DNA of 64,000 nucleotides from Neodiprion pinetum (Eukaryota; Arthropoda; Insecta; Hymenoptera; Diprionidae), in the NCBI RefSeq assembly GCF_021155775.2, contig NC_060236.1, positions 30,022,238 to 30,086,237 of the forward strand, given 5' to 3'. Under the pieces are notes generated by a model. The model saw nothing but the letters and a program-made list of their open reading frames with translations. It was not told the DNA's origin and ran no database searches. The position numbers and the translations under genes were made by a program. Positions 56,233-64,000 of this stretch are shown one piece after another (the stretch's first letter is position 1; each line of letters opens with the position of its first letter).

Positions 56233-59200
56233 GTGGGTTCTTTAACGTCCCAATCGTATCTCTTCGGTTATCCGAGGATCTCTTTAATCTTCTTTCTTCA
56301 ATGCTTCGTTTTTACACGGTATCTATAGCCTGGTTATTGTCGACACTGATGTTCAACCGGTTCTTTATCCCGGGGCAAAACTGAACGCGCCACTTGCGCG
56401 ACGTGAATTCTGGACCGATATTCATGATCTATGATATCGTTGATATCATGATCGATCGTTGATCCAAACTATTCCTTTTCCTCCTCCTTGTATTTGAATC
56501 AAGGTCGATCCAAATGGTTGTTGATTTTTTTTTTCACCACCTTCGTTACCCTCGTTGGCCAACCTCTGACCTCGCCGTTTCGCGAACTTGTTCTTGTGTT
56601 GTTCTAACGGAAGGAAGAGAGGGGGAAGCAGTGGAAAAAAAATTTATCGAAAGTCAACCTCGACCTGGGACAGTCTCTAACTGGACCGCTTGATATCGAC
56701 GGTCATTATATAGTGCTTTTTTATCGTTGTATTATTGACACTGCGAGCAACGATATTGTTTGGGATTTAAAGAAGGATCGTACAATAATTTAGAACGATC
56801 TAACTTTAATTGCTCCTAATTGTTTTCTAAATTCGGAGAAAGTCGGGAACGAATTTATGGACACGCAACATCGTTTTCATCTTCATAGCGGTATAATTTC
56901 ACGGAACGTTTGATTATCGTTCAAGAGATAGATTGAAAAGAAAATAAGTAAATGGAAGATAAGTTTTTCAGCAATAAACAAAAGAGGTTGAACGTAATCG
57001 TACAATGAAGTAAATTTCCGGTTTATACAGGTGTAATTCATAGTGAACTTTTCGTGCACAATCTTCAAGTAGATAGATAGACGGATGCACAAATCTGCCT
57101 CCACTTGTTGTTAGACAATCCTTCGGTAGGTATAAGAGATGGTATTTATCAATCCTTTTCATTCCGTCGAGCATATCGCACAGGTTACTCAATTACTTGT
57201 TCAAGCGTGAAAACAGAGTTTACAGACATATTATTCTATATTGACGTCTGACGAGTGTTTTCAACGACCGCTGCAGTCCCGAGTCGAACACTTGTTCAAA
57301 CATATTCCGTTTTATTCCTACACCTACGCCGTCTCTCTTCATCTCAATCTCCATCTATATCTCTCACTCTCTCTCTCTCTCTCTCTCTCACTCTTGGGAT
57401 TCGGTATATTATATACTCTCGGCACATGCACGTATGTATGTAATATTTTTTTACAACTGATTGCGAGTGATCAGACGGCGAATCAACCAACCAATTAAGT
57501 CTCATTGAACGATGATGATGATACACGCTATGTACACAGCGTGCGCTCGTTCGGTGTATTTAAAGCTTTCGCAAAGATGTAGCAAATTTTCAAAGCTCTG
57601 TTAGAATATTTTATCTCGTATTAGGATTGATCTGTAAAATAGGGAGAGAGGATATCATTTTTCACGCTTATCGGTCTTTTTTCTCGTCGCAAAGTCTACA
57701 GACATCGATCGTATGTAACGGTTGTCATTTGATGTTTGGAGAAGCCGAGTTATTAACACCTTCGTATGAATCTATCAATTAACAACATCGCCTTGCCATT
57801 TTTATCGTTGGTTTCGTTGCTATACGTTTCAACAATTCAAAAGTCATACTTTCCCGCCCTTTTCTTTCCCTTTTCTCAATGGCCAGTTACAGACTACATG
57901 CAATGCTTTCCATTTGCCAGTCGAGGTTTTTAGACTGATTATTGACAAAAATTTTATCGCTCGATACTCTTTGACCATTTACTACCAGTACTCTTGTCCT
58001 GTGATCCTAAACGTGTGAAAGGATCGTCTAAAGCGAGTCTCGCTGGAATTGCAGAGACAGTTCCGAAATCAGTATTTATTGATAACAACTCTATCAGCGT
58101 AAAGTCGTGCTGGATTTTTGTTGGAATTCTCGAAGTCGCTCTTGGGAAGAGAACAATATCGCGCAACGCGTTTGCACGGACATGTTAGAGGTGAACTTTC
58201 TAATCGAGGCAACGTTGCCGAAACTCCGGTACCTACACACAATCGCTTTTCATCTTATTGTGCATGTGGTACCCATCATAGTGAAACAGTTTGGATCTCG
58301 TCTTGTATGCATGGATCTTTCGTATATGGGTATAGTATATTAATTAAACTTGCTCAGTTCCATTACATGTGGATACTGTGATAACCCAGACGGTCGAACC
58401 GTTTCTCATCACTTATCGAACATGGCTACAAGACGTTGTAGTTTTTTCACATCGGTGTTCATCGATCATCGAGATGAAAATTTGATGGTACATGTTTTTT
58501 TGTGTCAGAATTAAATCATCGACGGTGTTTTTCATTTTCTCCCAACTTGGGTTTAATGGATGTCAAAACTCTGTTACGGGGAATATTGGAAGTACGTTTC
58601 AGCCAACTGCAAAGTTTTTATTTCTATCAAATCGACGCAGAGTCGTCGTTTTTTCTTTGTTACAACGCCGAACAATTTGTGCTACCGTAACGAGGACAAT
58701 TGATACACACTTGTTCTGACCGCAACATGATTTCGATTTATTGATAAACGTACAGTAACCGCACTTGGTTGGAATTTCGCATTAGCAGTTCAATTGTGTA
58801 ATAACGTTAGGTTACCGATCATTTTTTTTTTTTTTTTGTACGTGAAAAGTTCATTGTCAATCTCTTCGATACCAAACGATGTAAAATATTATGAAATATC
58901 TTCATGGTAGTTTGAAATTACGAAAATGAACTCTGCAGTTTCGATCATTTCATTTTCTCGGACCATTGAACGACTATTCCTTGTTAGTCTGAAGTCGGTA
59001 ACTTTACCGCGATGATTCAAGTTTCGTAAAAAATTGTACTTCCGCAATTTTATTGAACGTCTGAATCGCGTTACATGACAATAGAGTAAAACATATTATT
59101 CATACTCTGAGAAACTTGACTACTTCAAAGTCACTGTACAATTACTAAGTAGTCCAATTTTTCATCGGAATTTTTCATTGCGTCAAAGCAACCAACAATT

Positions 59201-59338
59201 CAGCCTCGTTATTATTTAGTCTCCGAGACAAAGGATTCGGCTCTCGCGTCTTCTCGATGCAGTTTTCCCGCGCTCGGCTACGAACCCTTTTATAAAATGA
59301 AAATTGGATTACACGTGAAAATGGAAGCCATGCGGGGT

Positions 59339-59357
59339 GGGGGGGGGGGGGGGGGGG
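59339..59357. repeat. Poly(G) run
   Basis: Nineteen consecutive G on +, next to another GGGGT. It is capable of quadruplex formation and prone to length error in sequencing. Confidence 0.85.
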
Positions 59358-60463
59358 ATGGATGACGATGAAACAAATAAGTGGGAAAGTCGGCATTTCT
59401 TCAGCTCAATTTCTCAGACCAAACGTGGGGGTTTCATTCTCGGGATTCTTCTCCCTGCCGGTTTGTATCCGTCAAAGCCTGGTCCGTTTGGGGATTAAAA
59501 CGTTCCTCCAATAAGCCGGTTAATATCGCTCCGGATTCGCCGGCGAATGTCGTCACGCTGCAAGCCTCTATCCTCTATCTCGGCACCTTGGGTTAAACTC
59601 TGCAGCCTCTCGGTATCTATCTTTATTACACCGATCTGTATATCTATACATGTGTGTTCGGCGCGTGTCGTCACATATACAGCCGAACATGCGGCGGTGT
59701 ACGGAACGCGACCCAGTGGAATATTACCGTCCCTTGGTGTTTCTGACGTAACACCGGCTGTTTATACTAGCACGACGTGTATTTGTTCAACTCGTATTCC
59801 GCCCCGCGATATCCCGTTGTTACAGCAATTAACGACCGAATTACGTTAGCGAGTCGAGTCCTGTTGCGGTTTTTTTTATTTTTTTTTTTTTATTTTTATC
59901 ATATTACCGAACCATCGATCTTTCCTCATAATCAATGTCTCCAAAGATCCTTTACTCAATTTTTCGGGTCACGTACCGCGGAAGGAAAAAACGTAACCCC
60001 CCCTTGTAGGATCACTTTGTTATCCGTATCTCCGTCTGTAGAGACTTTTTTGTTTTTTATTTTTTTTTATCAGGAACGGGTAGATGTACCAAGTTGAAAT
60101 TAATGACAAATACTGAGGTCTACGGTCCCTTGGCGGTGTATAAAATTTAAGCTTTTGAGTCGACGCAATCGAAAGATGCGGTCGTTTGTATCGCATATTT
60201 TTATACTCGCAAATTCACTCGTAGCGCAAGTAGGTAGAGATAAAAAGTTCGAAAATAGTTGATTCGTAGTTGTATCACGTACAAAAAAAAAAAAAATAAT
60301 CAAGTCTGAGCGGAATTCTCGTGCCGCGAGTTCTACTCGCACTTGCCCAATTTTCTTTTTTTTTCTTTTAATTATATAACGTTAGCGTGTTTTACGCGTT
60401 TTTTCATGCGTGTCTTCCGTACACAAAGTACTTGTTTCTGCGACGGTCGAGTTAGCCTGCAAA

Positions 60464-60525
60464 TGCGCATGCGCGGAGTACCGAAAAGAGTATATTTAAG
60501 TCCTAGGTGTCGACGCGCATGCGCC
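60464..60525. promoter_or_regulatory. Paired NRF1-type palindromes with TATA-like word
   Basis: TGCGCATGCGC at 60464-60474 and CGCGCATGCGCC at 60514-60525 match the NRF1/erect-wing site. TATATTTAAG (60491-60500) lies between them. This may be an internal promoter within the presumed Mitf intron. Confidence 0.4.
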
Positions 60526-61065
60526 GTAGCGAACAAATCTGACATTACGCAACTCTAACCGCGATTTCGTTGGTTGGTGAAAAAACTCGCAACGGATAAT
60601 CTTGTTGTATAAAGAATCGCTTGCAACAAGGAGGCAACGATCCTATCGTCTCCCGGATTTGCAATATTCTACGACTGATAACTTGAAAACTTAGAAAATA
60701 TTCCATCCAATTGTGTATTTTTTTTTTTTTTTTCTTTTTTTTTTGCACAAAATCGAGACCGATGCCAATTCGTGTCGGATTTACCTGATTTTTTCTACGG
60801 CGGTTGTTCCAGTGTTATAATTAAACAACGGCGAAAGAAAGTCGCTCCCGAGATTGTTTATACGTAACGATTTTCCAACGTGTGTCATTCGCCGGCCGCG
60901 AAGGATAACCTAATCGCAAAGAGCAAAGTGCATGCAAACCGCGCATTGTTCAATATAGCCGGGTTCAATAAAGACTCAGCGAGAGATACACTCAGCGCTC
61001 TGGTTCGTTTTTATCTAAAAAGGAAACGACGGTTCTTCTTTTTATTTCTCCCTTTCTCTCCCTCC

Positions 61066-61096
<31 letters not shown>

Positions 61097-63449
61097 TTTC
61101 TCTCTCTTTCTTTTCAAACCGCAATATAAATAGACGGAGTGTAATTTGTGCGAAAGCACGAGAGAACTCAGCGGCAGTTTGCCTGATTGCTTACGCAGAG
61201 AAAATCTTCGTTGTTATTGTTACGAGAGAAACGCGGTGGCGTAATAATGTCGCTTCGAATTTCAATTATCGGATGTATGTAATAATATATACGATCGATT
61301 CGATTTTTTTTTTTTTTTTTAAACTCAAATTCATTCGATACCAAGATTTATCAGGTGAAATCTTAGGCGGAGACGAAGGATATTTCGTTAGGCCACACAC
61401 GTGTGGATCTCTTATTATTATAGACATACGCTTAACGTCAACGTCTCAAATGTGGGTGGTGAAAAAAGCTTTTAAGATATTGTTTGCTCTCGTGTCAGTT
61501 TTAAACGTCACGTTGAAGATGATTTGACCAATTTATCAAACGGAATGTATATGTAAATCTGTATTATTATAGCTACCAGATTATACCACTGGGAATTCCT
61601 TGACGTAGGATGTGAATATTTCAAATCTGACATCTGGGAATTGAAACATTCATTAATTTTTTACCGAACCAGTTTTCAAGATTTCAAACTTATCACGCTG
61701 TGAGGATTTTAAAAGATTTCATTAAAAATTCCAATATACTTGTTTCGCAAATTTTTATTGGATTTTTTACTTGGTATATAGTTTGAAAAAAATTCCCGCG
61801 CTTTCAATGATTTCGTGGAATATTGCTAATTTCATAGTCCGATTCCGGAGCGTTTCTAACTGTTTTGATAAGATTTAAAATGGATTTGATAAGTTTCCTC
61901 AATAGATTTCAATTGTGTCTTCGAAAGGTTTTTGCAAGTGCCGATTGAAATGATTTTTTTGAACTTGGTTTCGAAACACTTCATACGCGACTTGACGGAA
62001 CGTGATTTGGGATTTGAAAATATTTTGAAGTTTTTCATGATTCTGGGACCAACCTCGATGACTTTCACGAAAGGTGGCCGACCTTTTTTATGAGATGAAC
62101 CATTCGGTATTCGTGTTTATCAAACTAAATCGCCGATGATAATTTATGTGTATGCGTATAAACTAACTCGAGAATAGCAATTTTACAGCTGTGTTGCGCT
62201 TGAAGAATGAGGGTAATACGAGTGGTAGTGAAATTTCTCTTTCCCGCAAATTTACGAAGCTATGATTATGCAACGAAGTTAGCTATTTACCCATTTTGGG
62301 TATACGTACCTACATCATTTTTTTTTACGCGGTCGAAGCTTCCAACGTTAACGTAACGATGCACCGTCAAGGAAAATTGTTATTCCTGTAGAATTTTAGG
62401 GTGGTATGAAATCCGGTAAACCGTAATAAAGCGAAACGTGTATTATATATTTAAAAACTCAACACCTTCAAACCGATTGCGAATTTGTGAATTGGTGATT
62501 TTTTTCTTAGACGGTTCATTACGTCTACGTTACTAACTTTAATCTCGTTCGCTTTATCTTATCTCTGATTGACGCGAAATTTGGAAATGGACGGTTTTTG
62601 ACGTCGCTGATTACGAATTTGAAATCAAATTTCAGAAATACAGCTTAGTCGACTTTTTCTTTTCGTTTCTTGTAATTTTTAAATTTTAAGTTCAAACACG
62701 TGATCAATGTTATGAAAAAAATCTTTAGGTATCAAGTTTCATCAGAATCGAGTAATTTCGTATGGTTTTTTTCAACCATCGTCTGAAACTCTGCAGACTT
62801 TTTAAGCTCAAATTCAAGATCAACGACTTCGAAAATTCCTGGATTAAAAATATCGAGTCAATCGCAGGTAATAAAAATCCGTGCTTCGCCCCAAATGGAA
62901 TACGTATAATCAGCTTTGTTGCATGATATTAGCTTCGTCAATGTGCGCTACTACAGAGCAACATCACTTACGCTTAACCACTTTAACCCTTCGAGAACAC
63001 TTCTTTCAAATTTTTGCCCAATCAACGTAAAAATTTTTAAAACGACAACTCTTGTCACGAAACTTCTTTCTTTCCGGAACTTTTTTCAATGATTTAATAT
63101 TTCTGAAGTGGCGTTTAAACTACGGGGATCGATTCTACAATATTCGAGGAATATCTAAGAATTCTTTCAAGCTCATGGGAATAAAGTAGTTCTGAAATGC
63201 TAGACCGTGAAAAAAAGCACAGGACCTCACAGACCCAGAGCGTGTACTCGATGATCGAAAAAATAGTCGCGTACTTGAGAGGTTAATTTACAACTACAAC
63301 TCGGCGAGTTACGCTACCATCACCTTGTGTAGGTATAATGAATCCTGATCAACGCTTATCGACGTAAGATTATTTTGAAAATTTAAAGACGGCAGGTGCC
63401 GTTGTCGCGCCGACGGGAAGTAATAGCGGAAAGAGATAGACAGAGAGAC

Positions 63450-63490
<41 letters not shown>

Positions 63491-63939
63491 GAGAGGGGGG
63501 GGGGCGCAAGTCGAGAATAGAAAATTACGCTGTCAAGAATCGGAGATCGCTTTGAGTAGCGGCGCTGCCGGCGTGTTGGTTTTTCGGCACACACGTGGGC
63601 TTCGTTAAAGATTACGAGGCGTGTTCGAAGGTGTTTGCGGCGAGCGCGCCACGAATGTTGGCACAATATAGGTAGACGTTCGACGAGATGCGTCAGGCCT
63701 TTTCGTCGGACGTAGTAGCAACGGGGCTCGAGGAGACGTACGTCGCGCGTCTCGTGGTTTTTTTTTTTGTTTTTTTTTTGTTTTTAATAGCCGTTTTTCC
63801 GCGTTTGTGGACCAAATTTCATACGGTACAGACGTGAAGAGGGGGATATTAGAGACGAAAGGGGGTAACGGAGGGGGAGAGATAAAAAAATAAATCACAC
63901 CCCTATGCGGGACGGCGGTGGTGGTTCACCGTCGTCATT

Positions 63940-64000
63940 ATGCAGATCGACGAGGCGTCGCGTCAGATCGGCGAATTTGAGGAGCTCGTTGCCAGACTCG
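63940..64000 (+). CDS. Unidentified open frame running off the window
   Basis: In the GC-rich patch at the end, an ATG at 63940 opens a frame (MQIDEASRQIGEFEELVARL) of 20 codons plus one base. Another + frame from 63905 is also open, so coding use is not established. It could be an alternative first exon of the Mitf-like gene, an exon of another gene, or chance in GC-rich DNA. I do not recognise it. Confidence 0.2.
   Translation, partial: MQIDEASRQIGEFEELVARL

Larger units (their letters stand above)
56233..64000. other. Probable Mitf intron 1, no further coding exon recognised
   Basis: The stretch holds simple repeats (CT near 57360-57388 and 61068-61087, GA near 63458-63487, a 19-G run at 59339-59357) and many poly(T) runs. 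It also has diverged dispersed repeats near 62390-62650, two NRF1-type palindromes near 60464-60525, and a GC/CpG-rich patch from about 63530 to the end. Longer open frames, such as 60880-61527, are low-complexity and unrecognisable. Confidence 0.45.

Noticed and set aside
60880..61527. 215-codon + strand frame
   Set aside because: Contains a CT-repeat Ser-Leu stretch and poly(T)-derived Phe runs; no homology recognised, so probably chance.

Overview
This is a eukaryotic nuclear window, almost certainly from an insect. Genes are interrupted by many short GT-AG introns, intergenic DNA is AT-rich and full of microsatellites, and the proteins read as arthropod orthologues. A holometabolous insect, possibly a hymenopteran, is my best guess; the order is inference from protein flavour and base composition, not proof. 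I found no bacterial-style operon, CRISPR array, rRNA gene, confident tRNA or coding transposon.

Layout, left to right. Bases 1-2748 hold only putative upstream or 5' UTR sequence. Cadps (CAPS, dense-core-vesicle priming factor) lies on + at 2865-10965 in 14 coding exons that join without a frame break into about 1405 residues. An AT-rich 3' UTR/intergenic stretch follows. Pdhb (pyruvate dehydrogenase E1 beta) lies on + at 15234-17984 in 5 exons, 353 residues. FIBP (acidic FGF intracellular-binding protein) lies on - at 21417-19566 in 6 exons, 358 residues, convergent with Pdhb. Upstream of FIBP, on +, consecutive strong splice-site pairs without a long reading frame suggest a divergent spliced noncoding RNA (about 21.8-25.1 kb).

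An activin-branch TGF-beta ligand, most like dawdle, lies on - at 36947-29609 in 4 exons, 402 residues, with signal peptide, RPKR furin site and a nine-cysteine mature domain. About 10.6 kb without a recognisable gene follows. A cathepsin L-like papain-family protease lies on - at 53643-47554 in 5 exons, 344 residues. Its introns carry a hAT-like MITE candidate, a 310-bp fold-back and a 26-bp tandem repeat with an inverted copy. The first coding exon of a MITF/TFE-family transcription factor is on + at 56069-56232; the rest of that gene must lie beyond the window, across a first intron longer than 7.7 kb. That intron contains paired NRF1-type palindromes and a GC-rich patch at the very end which may be alternative promoters.

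The genes are functionally unrelated, so there is no operon logic. Their grouping is nevertheless notable: PDHB, CADPS and MITF are also linked on human 3p14-p13, and Cadps and Mitf are together on Drosophila chromosome 4. The window therefore seems to keep pieces of a very old linkage group. I did not find a clearly new biological system; the best leads are the divergent spliced RNA, the fold-back/MITE pair, and the protein-level oddities noted for CAPS and the protease.
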